The notes beneath the pieces are model-generated. The model worked only from the letters and a program-made list of their open reading frames with translations, was not told the DNA's origin and searched no databases. 64,000 nt of DNA from Lentibacter algarum (GTDB lineage Bacteria; Pseudomonadota; Alphaproteobacteria; Rhodobacterales; Rhodobacteraceae), in the NCBI RefSeq assembly GCF_018860975.1, contig NZ_JAHKQI010000009.1, positions 62,001 through 126,000 of the forward strand, read 5' to 3'. Within the stretch, counting starts at the first letter, position 1, and each line of letters starts with the position of its first letter. Both the position numbers and the translations under genes were made by a program. Positions 35,094 to 43,380 of the stretch are shown one piece after another.

Positions 35094-35813
35094 CTATTTG
35101 CAATAGGGCCCGCCGCGGTAGCGCGCCGTGTCAAAGTGGAAATGATCGCGGTGAAACCGGTCTGACCCCGGCCCCAGGACCGTGCCAAACGGCCCACACG
35201 CGGCCTTGCGGGCTCCGGCCAAGGCCTTGCCGCCTCGTCCCTTGCCCCAGTCCTTCAACACATTGACTTCATTGCCATTTTCAAGATAGATGCCGGAAAT
35301 ATCAATCGCATGTCCCTTACCATGCTCGCTGATCTTCGCGCCCTTTTGGTTGTTGCGAGTCCGGCAGGCATAATGCGCCGCCACGCGGATTTTGCTCACC
35401 CCTCCACCGAGATTGCCAAACGCCGGTTTCAACCCGCCATCAACCCATGTTTTCAATGCCTTAGCGGTCACACAATCCATCACTGAGTGCTGGCTCAAGG
35501 CCACACCCGAGACTGATTTCAGCCGCACCGCATCCTCGACGCCACAGCCCTTGATCTTCCCCGGAACCCGCCCGATCGCATCGCCCTGCAACGCCGGATC
35601 ACCACAGACCATCCCCTTACGCGCCTCACGCTCGCGCTTGCGTTTTTTACCCAATCCAAACAGCGCCAACTGCTCGTCCTTCAGCTTCGGCCTAGGGCTC
35701 GTGACAGGAGCCAATTCCGGCACCTCCGGTCGCGCAACAGGGCGGATACTTCCATTCGCTGCAAACATCGGAAGGGCCATCAAAACTGCCGTTAACGTAA
35801 TGAAAAATCTCAT
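35094..35813 (-). CDS. Extensin-family exported protein
   Basis: A 239-residue exported protein with a signal peptide (MRFFITLTAVLMALPMFAAN). The family core is in the second half: VAAHYACRTRNNQKGAKISE, then GKGHAIDISGIYLENG and FHRDHFHFDTARY. His and Asp residues in these segments resemble the D,D-carboxypeptidase/peptidase metal site of the extensin-like C-terminal domain, so it may cut peptidoglycan peptides; this is inference. Several Cys may form disulfides in the periplasm. The start at 35813 overlaps the stop of prephenate dehydrogenase by 4 bases. A longer opening to 36020 is rejected. Confidence 0.85.
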   Translation of the reverse strand: MRFFITLTAVLMALPMFAANGSIRPVARPEVPELAPVTSPRPKLKDEQLALFGLGKKRKREREARKGMVCGDPALQGDAIGRVPGKIKGCGVEDAVRLKSVSGVALSQHSVMDCVTAKALKTWVDGGLKPAFGNLGGGVSKIRVAAHYACRTRNNQKGAKISEHGKGHAIDISGIYLENGNEVNVLKDWGKGRGGKALAGARKAACGPFGTVLGPGSDRFHRDHFHFDTARYRGGPYCK

Positions 35814-36724
35814 TTTTTCTCTCTCCCGAAGTTTGGTGCATCCGTATCCTGCCCCGCTTCGATAATCCCGCGTCTGATCGCTCTTGTATGGGTAAAATAG
35901 TCGAATAAATGCTCGCCATCCCCGGTTCTGATAGCCCTTTGAAGCGCGAACAATTCCTCGGTAAAGCGCCCCAGAATTTCCAATGTGGCTTCCTTGTTGT
36001 TGAGGAACACATCGCGCCACATCGTCGGATCAGAGGCTGCAATGCGGGTAAAATCGCGAAAGCCTGCAGCCGAGTATTTGATCACTTCGCTGTCGGTGAC
36101 ACGGCTTAAATCATCAGCCACGCCAACCATCGTGTAGGCGATCAAATGCGGCGCATGCGAGGTTACAGCCAACACCAAATCATGGTGATCGGCATCCATT
36201 TCCTCAACGTTTGCGCCCATACCTTCCCAGAGCTCGCGAAGCTTGGAAATTGCTTTCTTTTCAGAGCCTTCCACAGGCACAAGCACGGTAAAGCGGTTGT
36301 CAAAAAGCTCGGCAAATCCGGCTTCCGGGCCCGAGTGTTCGGTGCCAGCCAAAGGGTGTGCCGGGATGAACTCGACCCCCTCAGGCAGGTGCGGGCCAAC
36401 TGCGTCGATCACTGCATTTTTCACCGAGCCGACATCGCTCACAGTCGCGCCTGCCTTCAAGAACGGCGCGATCTCTTTCGCCACATCGCCCATCACCCCG
36501 ACAGGCACACAAAGAACCACCAAGTCAGCGTCCTTCACGGCTTCTTTGAGGCTATCGCAAACCACGTCACAAAGCCCTATTTTGCGGGCTGTTTCGCGCG
36601 TCTCAGATGATCGCGCGAAGCCGCGCACTTCGCTTGCCAACCCCCCGCGTTTCATCGCCCAAAACATCGACGACGCGATCAGCCCCAAGCCGATTAGAGC
36701 CACTTTATCATATACTTGCGTCAT
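35810..36724 (-). CDS. Prephenate/arogenate dehydrogenase
   Basis: A 304-residue NAD-dependent enzyme of tyrosine biosynthesis. The Rossmann motif is VALIGLGLIASSMFWAMKRG; DLVVLCVPVG and DVGSVKNAVIDAV follow, and EFIPAHPLAGTEHSGPEAG carries the catalytic His. VTSHAPHLIAYTMVG and SAAGFRDFTRIAASDPTMW are standard in the helical domain. It decarboxylates prephenate (or arogenate) oxidatively. It overlaps the aminotransferase gene by ATGA at 36721-36724, matching the pathway order. Confidence 0.94.
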   Translation of the reverse strand: MTQVYDKVALIGLGLIASSMFWAMKRGGLASEVRGFARSSETRETARKIGLCDVVCDSLKEAVKDADLVVLCVPVGVMGDVAKEIAPFLKAGATVSDVGSVKNAVIDAVGPHLPEGVEFIPAHPLAGTEHSGPEAGFAELFDNRFTVLVPVEGSEKKAISKLRELWEGMGANVEEMDADHHDLVLAVTSHAPHLIAYTMVGVADDLSRVTDSEVIKYSAAGFRDFTRIAASDPTMWRDVFLNNKEATLEILGRFTEELFALQRAIRTGDGEHLFDYFTHTRAIRRGIIEAGQDTDAPNFGREKK

Positions 36725-37803
36725 TGCGTGGCCTCTCGCCATTTTGTCAGCGTATCTATCACGCGCCCGGTTTGCTCGGCATCCCCAACCGTAATGCGCA
36801 GCCCCTCCGGAAAGCCATAGCCAGTTGGCCGTCGCACGATTATTCCGTCACTCAATAGCGCCTCCTCGGCAGCATCCGCCTCAAGCTTATCAGCACAGCG
36901 CACCAGCACAAAATTGGCAGCACTATCGTCAACCGCTAGCCCCAGTTGACGCATCGCTCCGGTGAGGCGCACCCGTTGTTCGGCGTTGAGTTCGGCGCAG
37001 GTTTGCACCCAGTCAGGATCACGCACCGCTGCCTCGGCCGCTGCGAGCTGCACGCCCGACAGGTTGAACGGCTGGCGAATGCGGGTCATCACGTCGATCA
37101 TTTCCTTGGGGCCATACCCCCAGCCGATGCGCAGCCCGCCCAGGCCATATATCTTGGAAAACGTCCGCGTCATCAGCACGTTAGGCCGTGTCGCTGCCAG
37201 TGATTTGCCGCCGTCATAGCCTTCAGCAAACTCGACATAAGCGCCGTCCAGCACCAAAATCACGTTCGCTGGTAAGCCATCAGTCAGCCGCACCAGCTCA
37301 TCATCAGGCAGCAAAGTGCCCGTGGGATTGGCCGGATTGGCAATGAACACGAGGCGGGTTTTGTCGGTGACCGCAGCGATGATCGCATCAACATCAACAA
37401 CCCGCTCGCGCTCAGGCACAACCACCGGCGTTGCCCCCGCCATATGCGCCAAAACCGGATACATCGAGAAGCCGTGCTCGGTGTAAAGGATTTCGTAACC
37501 TTCACCACAGTAAGCTTGAGACACAAATTGCAAAACCTCGTCAGAGCCCACGCCGCAAATTATGCGATCGGCTTCAAGCCCGTAAACGTCGGCAATCGCC
37601 TCGCGCAGGCTTGCATGGTCGGTCGCTGGGTAGCGGTGCGTTTCGCTGGCCGCTTTGACGATGGCTTCAAGCGCAGCAGGCGGTGGCCCGAGCGGGTTTT
37701 CGTTTGACGACAGCTTGAGCACATCGTCGCGCCCCGCAATGCTTGAGGCGCCGCTTTCATAAAGCGCAATTTCCATGATGCCGGTTTGTGGTGTCAGGCT
37801 CAT
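36721..37803 (-). CDS. hisC: HisC-type aminotransferase (histidinol-phosphate/aromatic)
   Basis: A 360-residue PLP enzyme of fold type I. LSSNENPLGPPPAALEAIVK is the HisC start motif; GVGSDEVLQFVSQAY, ANPANPTGTLL and TFSKIYGLGGLRIGWGYG (PLP-binding Lys) follow. The family moves amino groups to histidinol phosphate, and many alphaproteobacterial members also serve tyrosine and phenylalanine synthesis. Being coupled to prephenate dehydrogenase, an aromatic role is likely. CAGGAGAGAG precedes the ATG at 37803; a GTG one codon earlier is less likely. Confidence 0.9.
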   Translation of the reverse strand: MSLTPQTGIMEIALYESGASSIAGRDDVLKLSSNENPLGPPPAALEAIVKAASETHRYPATDHASLREAIADVYGLEADRIICGVGSDEVLQFVSQAYCGEGYEILYTEHGFSMYPVLAHMAGATPVVVPERERVVDVDAIIAAVTDKTRLVFIANPANPTGTLLPDDELVRLTDGLPANVILVLDGAYVEFAEGYDGGKSLAATRPNVLMTRTFSKIYGLGGLRIGWGYGPKEMIDVMTRIRQPFNLSGVQLAAAEAAVRDPDWVQTCAELNAEQRVRLTGAMRQLGLAVDDSAANFVLVRCADKLEADAAEEALLSDGIIVRRPTGYGFPEGLRITVGDAEQTGRVIDTLTKWREATQ

Positions 37804-37850
37804 CACTCTCTCCTGTGTCGCTTTGTTTTAGACAGTCGGGAAAGCTGCGG

Positions 37851-37894
37851 CCAGAAAAGAAAAAGGGCCGCAGCGGGTTCCCGCCACAGCCCTT
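37851..37894 (-). terminator. Intrinsic terminator of rpsD
   Basis: On the minus strand AAGGGC...GCCCTT (outer stem, 6 bp) and GCGGG...CCCGC-type pairs (inner stem) form an extended hairpin over 37863-37894, followed by TTTTTCTTTTCT. It lies 25 bases past the rpsD stop and upstream of hisC, separating the two. Confidence 0.88.
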
Positions 37895-37919
37895 CATAAG
37901 CTTTGCGAAAACCGCTGGC

Positions 37920-38540
37920 TTAGTTTTGTGCGTAATATTCGATGACGAGGTTTGGTTCCATCATCACCGGATATGGCACGTCGCCAAGGCCAGGTGCGCG
38001 AACAAATGTCGCGGTCAGTTTTGAGTGATCAACGTCGAGGTAGTCAGGCACATCGCGCTCGGCGAGTTGCGTGGCTTCAAGCACAACAGCGATCTGCTTT
38101 GAGCGATCACGCACTTCGATAACGTCACCTTCTTTAACGCGGTATGAAGGGATGTTAACCTTCTTGCCGTTCACAGTGACGTGGCCGTGGTTTACAAACT
38201 GGCGCGCTGCGAAAACAGTTGCAACGAACTTGGCACGGTACACAACCGCGTCAAGGCGGCGCTCAAGCAGACCAATCAGGTTCTCGCCTGTGTCGCCTTT
38301 TACACGTTCAGCTTCCTTAAAGATGCGGCGGAACTGCTTTTCAGTCAGGTCGCCGTAGTAGCCTTTAAGCTTCTGCTTGGCGCGCAACTGCAGACCAAAG
38401 TCTGACAGTTTGCCCTTACGGCGCTGGCCGTGCTGGCCGGGGCCATATTCGCGACGGTTGACTGGTGATTTTGGACGACCCCAGATGTTTTCACCCATGC
38501 GGCGGTCGATTTTGTATTTGGCAGATGTGCGTTTGGTCAC
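37920..38540 (-). CDS. rpsD: 30S ribosomal protein S4
   Basis: A 206-residue ribosomal protein that nucleates 30S assembly on 16S rRNA. The S4 RNA-binding domain holds [40 protein letters not shown] and [16 protein letters not shown]; the N-terminus has [20 protein letters not shown]. It ends [20 protein letters not shown], as in alphaproteobacterial S4. It stands alone here, away from the alpha operon, which is usual in this class. Confidence 0.98.
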   Translation of the reverse strand: MTKRTSAKYKIDRRMGENIWGRPKSPVNRREYGPGQHGQRRKGKLSDFGLQLRAKQKLKGYYGDLTEKQFRRIFKEAERVKGDTGENLIGLLERRLDAVVYRAKFVATVFAARQFVNHGHVTVNGKKVNIPSYRVKEGDVIEVRDRSKQIAVVLEATQLAERDVPDYLDVDHSKLTATFVRAPGLGDVPYPVMMEPNLVIEYYAQN

Positions 38541-38693
38541 AGCTGATCTCCTTCGTTTAGGTTGTCGAAGGGCGTTGTCCTCTTCCCGGATTTTGCCGGA
38601 ATGACAGGCTGGCTCTTGCGAGGGCCACCAACACCAATGAAGCCGCGCTTATAGCCGCCTCAGAGGAGGAGTCAACAGCTATGTAGCAAGGGT

Positions 38694-39758
38694 TTAGGCC
38701 GCGTCAAAGTTGAGGATGGCAGCTTCGGAGCCAGACAGGTTCCGGCGCGCAAATGCACCGTAGCTTTCGGGCCGACTTTCATACTCCGGTCGCATCTCCA
38801 AAAGTGAAGCACGATCTTCGTCAGAAAGCGTTGCAAGGGCTGTATTTGCGGGGTGAAAGCTCTCTGTTTCGACGCCATTGGCCCAAACAATCTGATGCTC
38901 AGGCAACAGCAAATGCACATAGGTCACTTCACGCAACTGACTGTCGACAACAATGCTACCGTCATTGAGCAAGTCCTTGGCGCGCACCAGAACTTCGTCA
39001 GTGTTGAACAGCGCCTGTGCTGCGCTTCCCTTCACCAACATGCGGTGTTCGGGGGACACGATGAGTTCCTCGTCCGGCCGCTCGATCCCGAGCGCTCCGG
39101 CTCTGATACGTATGGGCCGCAAACGTGGCATCGCAAACAAGCGTGCCCCGGTCATCCGCCGCTCTCCGATCCACTCGATCTCTTGCGCGCCGTTGTCTTT
39201 GGTTTGAACTTTGTCGCCAACGCGCAAGTCTTGAATGAGCTTGGCGCCTTCCGGTGTTTCTATCCGCGTGTTGGGCGTAAAACATATCACCCCGCCAGCG
39301 TCAGGCCCTTCGGGCCGCATCATACTATTGTCAAAGTTCTGGTGAACAATCCACAAGTCGCGCCCCTGTGGCGGCATTTGATCTACAAACATCAACAAGG
39401 GTTGGCCGCCAGTCTGGGGGTCAATCAACGTGATCGTGTAGCTCTGAGTGCCGTCAGTGACAACAAAGCTGCTGTCGTCAAATGGCAATGCGTCATTCGG
39501 ATCGTGCAACGATTTTGTCGCGTCCAATGCAACACCAACAAGCCGTTGCACCATACGTGCCGCGCGCTTTCGCATGTTTGCCATGTCGTCTGTGTCTTCA
39601 AGCTGCAACAGATCATTGGGGCCATCAACACGCACCGCATCTCCGCGCCACGCCCAAGTCGCCCCGACATTCAAGTCGGTGACTGGTGCATTCACCAGCC
39701 CGTCCAGTTCTGTTTGCGGCCAGGAAACTACAAACGCGCCTCTAAAGCCCGTTGCCAT
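38694..39758 (-). CDS. Hint-domain protein
   Basis: A 354-residue protein. Residues ~155-300 form a Hint (hedgehog/intein) domain: it starts at Cys159 in GVICFTPNTRIETPEGA, continues LIQDLRVGDKVQTKDNG, and holds the conserved VSPEHRMLV block. The family is abundant in Rhodobacterales, in secreted or surface proteins where the domain may cleave itself. No signal peptide is evident; an N-terminal segment (residues 1-150) of unknown fold precedes Hint. The ATG at 39758 has no strong ribosome binding site; the opening extends to 39887 but lacks support. Divergent from a LysR gene. Confidence 0.82.
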   Translation of the reverse strand: MATGFRGAFVVSWPQTELDGLVNAPVTDLNVGATWAWRGDAVRVDGPNDLLQLEDTDDMANMRKRAARMVQRLVGVALDATKSLHDPNDALPFDDSSFVVTDGTQSYTITLIDPQTGGQPLLMFVDQMPPQGRDLWIVHQNFDNSMMRPEGPDAGGVICFTPNTRIETPEGAKLIQDLRVGDKVQTKDNGAQEIEWIGERRMTGARLFAMPRLRPIRIRAGALGIERPDEELIVSPEHRMLVKGSAAQALFNTDEVLVRAKDLLNDGSIVVDSQLREVTYVHLLLPEHQIVWANGVETESFHPANTALATLSDEDRASLLEMRPEYESRPESYGAFARRNLSGSEAAILNFDAA

Positions 39759-39945
39759 TTCTAAACTGCCTGCCTCGTCGTTTTTTGTTATTAGAAAAAA
39801 ACTAACAGATGAGATTCGCGCTGCATACCCCCGAAATGATAGGGAAATTCGAACATGTGACATAATAGTTGCCCTCGGAAAGCGCACCGACTGGACAGCC
39901 CTGCTTCACATTGTCACTGTGCTGAAAACAAGCAGGAACTTTAAC

Positions 39946-40830
39946 GTGGCGATCAAAATTGACATGCTGCGCGTCTTTCGCGCCGTTGCCGAAACAGGCT
40001 CTCTAGCGCATGCTGCCGAGCAGTTGGGGCGCACGTCTTCTGCGCTGTCTATGTCCCTAAAAAGCCTGGAAGAGCACATTGGCGTGGCGTTGTTTGAGAC
40101 ACAGCGCAAGTCACATCTCACCCCGATGGGCCGGCATGTCCTGCTCGAAGCTCAAAGCGAGATCGCCCATTTCGACGAAACCATCAGCCGGATAGAAAAG
40201 CTTGCCAAAGCAAAGTCGGGCCTCATCCGCCTTGCGGTAATCCCTTCTTTTGCACAAGTGTTCTTACCACCGGTTTTGCACCGGTTCCAGCGAACCCACC
40301 CTGATGTCTTGGTCGAGTTGCGTGACATGGACAGCAGCGCTGTTCTGAATGCGCTTAGCCATGATCAGGCCGACATCGCCGTTGCTACACTTCCAGAGCG
40401 CCCCGGCTTTGAGCGCAAACAACTGTTTTCGGATGCATTCGGCATTGTCTGCCCCCGCGGGCACCGTCTGCAAAGCGACCGAAACGATCTAACATGGGCC
40501 GATCTCACTGGAGAAACTCTGATCGCGAATGGACTTTGCGCACAAATTGATGACTCTGAGCTTGCCCCTCTTCTCTCGCAATCGCGGATGATGGTGCACA
40601 GCACCGCTTCGCTTTTGGCATTGGTGCGTGCTGGACAGGGCGTAACCATTCTGCCCGAACTTGTCTTGTCGCCCAACGAACAAGACCTCGCTTTCTTGCC
40701 GATAACCGGCAGCAACGTCACCCGGCAAGTGCATATTATGCACCGCCCCGAAGCAGCGCTCATGCCGCCGGTTCTTGCCTTTTTACGCTGCTTGCAAGCC
40801 GAACACCTTCAAACGATTCAGAAAAACTGA
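39946..40830 (+). CDS. LysR-family transcriptional regulator
   Basis: A 294-residue regulator. The N-terminal winged helix-turn-helix is clear: MLRVFRAVAETGSLAHAAEQ, LGRTSSALSMSLKSLEEHIG and VALFETQRKSHLTPMG. A LysR substrate-binding domain follows from about residue 90. I chose GTG at 39946 because AGGA lies 8 bases upstream; an ATG at 39964 is also possible. It lies 78 bases before the aldehyde dehydrogenase operon on the same strand and opposite the Hint gene, so either may be its target. Confidence 0.9.
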   Translation: MAIKIDMLRVFRAVAETGSLAHAAEQLGRTSSALSMSLKSLEEHIGVALFETQRKSHLTPMGRHVLLEAQSEIAHFDETISRIEKLAKAKSGLIRLAVIPSFAQVFLPPVLHRFQRTHPDVLVELRDMDSSAVLNALSHDQADIAVATLPERPGFERKQLFSDAFGIVCPRGHRLQSDRNDLTWADLTGETLIANGLCAQIDDSELAPLLSQSRMMVHSTASLLALVRAGQGVTILPELVLSPNEQDLAFLPITGSNVTRQVHIMHRPEAALMPPVLAFLRCLQAEHLQTIQKN

Positions 40831-40908
40831 AGTTTACTCAACTCAAATTCGATTGATCTGAAGCCCGATTCTGCGCCAACTGGTAGATGAACTCTTTCAG
40901 GATGCCAC

Positions 40909-42396
40909 ATGACACAGCCCTCGACACAGCCTTCGACACAGCCCTCGACACAGGCCAACAAGAACTACATCGCCGGCGAATGGCTCTCTGGCGTCTCGGA
41001 TATCGCCAATATTAGCCCCTCAGATTTGTCTGATGTGGTGGGCCATTTTGCGCAGGCAGATACTGCCCAACTAGATAAAGCCGTAGACGCCGCACATGCC
41101 GCTCAAGCCGAATGGGCAAACTACGGGCTCGAACGCAAGCAAGCTGTGCTAAATGCCATCGGCAACGAGATGATGGCCCGCGCCGAAGAGCTCGGAACCC
41201 TGCTCAGCCGAGAGGAAGGCAAGCCCCTTGCAGAAGGCAAAGGCGAAGTCTACCGCGCGGGTCAGTTCTTCACATACTACGCCGCTGAAGTGCTGCGCCA
41301 GCTGGGCCAAAATGCTCAGTCAGTGCGCGCGGGCGTCGACATCGACATCCGCCGCGAGCCTGTTGGCACGGTGGCAATCATCAGCCCCTGGAACTTCCCC
41401 ACAGCGACAGCCAGTTGGAAAATTGCCCCTGCGCTGGCCTATGGCAACGCCGTCATCTGGAAGCCAGCCAACGCGACCCCCGCCTCGGCCCATGCCTTGA
41501 CCGAGATCATCGCCAAGCAAGACATCCCCAAAGGTCTGTTCAACTTGGTCATGGGCTCTGGCCGCGACATTGGCCAAAAGCTTGTCGAACACACGGGCAT
41601 CAACGCAATCTCCTTCACAGGGTCCGTGCCTGTTGGTCGTGGCATCGCGCAAGCCGCTGTCGGCAACTTCACCAAGCTGCAAATGGAAATGGGCTCCAAA
41701 AATGCACTCGCAGTGATGGATGATGCCGACCTTGACCTCGCCGTCGCCGCAGCTCTCGGAGGCTCCTTCGGCGGCACAGGCCAGAAATGCACCGCCTCTT
41801 CGCGGCTTGTGGTGCATGAGGCCATTCACGACACTTTCGTTGAGCGCCTGATCAAAGGCGCCGAAGCTATGCAAGTCGGCCACGCGCTTGAAGCAGGCAC
41901 GCAGATCGGCCCCGTTGTCAGCGAAACCCAGATGAGCGAAAATCTCGCATGGATCGAAAAAGGCCGCGCTGAGGGTGCCGAACTTGCCTGTGGTGGTGTC
42001 CAGGTCGAACGCCCAACACAGGGGTACTACATGACACCGGGCGTTTTCCTCAACACCACAAACCAGATGCAAATCAACCGTGAAGAGCTGTTCGCGCCGC
42101 TCACGGCCGTGATCAAAGTCGGCTCCTATGGTGAGGCCCTGCACACCGTCAACGACACCCGCTTTGGCCTCACTGCTGGCATCATGACACGCTCACTGGC
42201 CCGCGCCAACCATTTCCGCGCCAACGCGCGCTCAGGCTGTGTCATGGTCAACCTCGCCACTGCCGGAACCGACTATCACGTGCCCTTCGGTGGCCGCGGT
42301 GAAAGCTCTTATGGCCCACGCGAGCAAGGCTCAAACGCCGCCGAGTTCTACACCACGGTCAAGACGGCCTACATCGCTGCCGGCGACCCGGAGTAA
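40909..42396 (+). CDS. Aldehyde dehydrogenase (NAD(P)+)
   Basis: A 495-residue aldehyde dehydrogenase. YIAGEWLSG opens the family fold; SPWNFPTATASWKIAPALAY, SFTGSVPVGRGIAQAA, MEMGSKNALAVMDDADLDLA and GGTGQKCTASSRLVV (catalytic Cys) are all present. The sequence style resembles 2-ketoglutarate semialdehyde dehydrogenases, but the substrate is uncertain. The first 16 residues are TQPS units encoded by a 12-base tandem repeat. It begins a coupled four-gene operon with an M19 dipeptidase, an unknown protein and DUF3726. Confidence 0.9.
   Translation: MTQPSTQPSTQPSTQANKNYIAGEWLSGVSDIANISPSDLSDVVGHFAQADTAQLDKAVDAAHAAQAEWANYGLERKQAVLNAIGNEMMARAEELGTLLSREEGKPLAEGKGEVYRAGQFFTYYAAEVLRQLGQNAQSVRAGVDIDIRREPVGTVAIISPWNFPTATASWKIAPALAYGNAVIWKPANATPASAHALTEIIAKQDIPKGLFNLVMGSGRDIGQKLVEHTGINAISFTGSVPVGRGIAQAAVGNFTKLQMEMGSKNALAVMDDADLDLAVAAALGGSFGGTGQKCTASSRLVVHEAIHDTFVERLIKGAEAMQVGHALEAGTQIGPVVSETQMSENLAWIEKGRAEGAELACGGVQVERPTQGYYMTPGVFLNTTNQMQINREELFAPLTAVIKVGSYGEALHTVNDTRFGLTAGIMTRSLARANHFRANARSGCVMVNLATAGTDYHVPFGGRGESSYGPREQGSNAAEFYTTVKTAYIAAGDPE
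40912..40947 (+). repeat. 12-base tandem repeat inside the aldehyde dehydrogenase start
   Basis: ACACAGCCCTCG is repeated three times (one T for C change in the second copy), with a partial fourth copy beginning ACACAG. It encodes TQPS units and is in frame, so copy-number change would lengthen or shorten the N-terminus by four residues without breaking the gene. Confidence 0.85.
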
Positions 42397-42402
42397 GCAA
42401 CC

Positions 42403-43380
42403 ATGTATCGCATCGACAACCTGCAATACGCCAATTGGTCTGAAAAAATCTTTCGCCAAATGCGCGCGGGCAGGCTTGATGCGGTGCATGTCACCATCGC
42501 CTATCACGAAAACTTTCGCGAAACGGTGCTCAACATCGAGCAATGGAATCGCTGGTTTGAGCAGTTTCCCGAGCTGATCTTCAAGGGCCGGTGGGCGGGC
42601 GATGTGCGCTTGGCGCACGAGTCCTCCCGCACGGCGATCTTCTTTGGTTTCCAGAACCCCTCACCCATTGAAGACGACATTGGCCTCGTCGAAGTCTTGC
42701 ACGATCTTGGCGCGCGCTTCATGCAGCTTACCTACAACAACCAGTCTCTCCTCGCGACCGGTTGCTATGAGGATGACGACACGGGCCTCACGCGTATGGG
42801 CAAACAGGTTGTGCGTGAGATGAACCGCGTCGGCATGGTCGTCGACATGTCCCATTCCGCCGATCGCAGCACCATCGAAGCCGCTGATCACTCTGCCCGC
42901 CCCATCGCCATCACCCACGCTAACCCGCATTTCTGGCAGCCCGCCCTGCGCAACAAGCGCGACGATGTCATTCGCGCGGTCACGCAAAACGGCGGCATGC
43001 TTGGCTTCTCGCTCTACCCGCATCACCTCAAAGACAATTCCGACTGCACGCTTCAGAGCTTCTGCCAGATGATCGCCGACACCGCCGAGAAATTCGGCGT
43101 TGATCACCTCGGCATCGGCTCCGATCTTTGCCAAGACCAGCCGGACAGCGTCGTCGAGTGGATGCGCGTCGGCCGTTGGAGCAAAGAGATTGACTACGGA
43201 GAAGGGTCGGCCGCAGCTCCCGGGTTCCCACCAATGCCAAGCTGGTATCAAGACAACCGCGACTTTGGCAATATAGCCAAGGGCCTTGCAACCGTCGGTT
43301 TTTCTCAGACGGAAGTTGACGGTATCATGGGCGACAACTGGTTTCGCTTTTACGAGCAAAATTTCGGCCCCGAAGTATGA
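42403..43380 (+). CDS. Membrane dipeptidase family M19
   Basis: A 325-residue metallohydrolase of the renal-dipeptidase type. DAVHVTIAYHENFRETVLNI stands at the N-terminus, LMQLTYNNQ is matched as FMQLTYNNQSLLATG, MVVDMSHSADRSTIEAAD and PIAITHANPHFW are the metal-site strands, and GVDHLGIGSDLCQDQP is the late motif. M19 members cut dipeptides or N-acyl/lactone amides. The canonical first HxD motif is not clearly seen (HVTIAY takes its place), so specificity may be unusual. It begins 6 bases after the aldehyde dehydrogenase stop and overlaps the next gene by ATGA. Confidence 0.85.
   Translation: MYRIDNLQYANWSEKIFRQMRAGRLDAVHVTIAYHENFRETVLNIEQWNRWFEQFPELIFKGRWAGDVRLAHESSRTAIFFGFQNPSPIEDDIGLVEVLHDLGARFMQLTYNNQSLLATGCYEDDDTGLTRMGKQVVREMNRVGMVVDMSHSADRSTIEAADHSARPIAITHANPHFWQPALRNKRDDVIRAVTQNGGMLGFSLYPHHLKDNSDCTLQSFCQMIADTAEKFGVDHLGIGSDLCQDQPDSVVEWMRVGRWSKEIDYGEGSAAAPGFPPMPSWYQDNRDFGNIAKGLATVGFSQTEVDGIMGDNWFRFYEQNFGPEV

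Noticed and set aside
38853-39764. Plus-strand open frame of 303 residues opposite the Hint gene
   Set aside because: The Hint gene carries clear domain motifs; the opposite frame has none.
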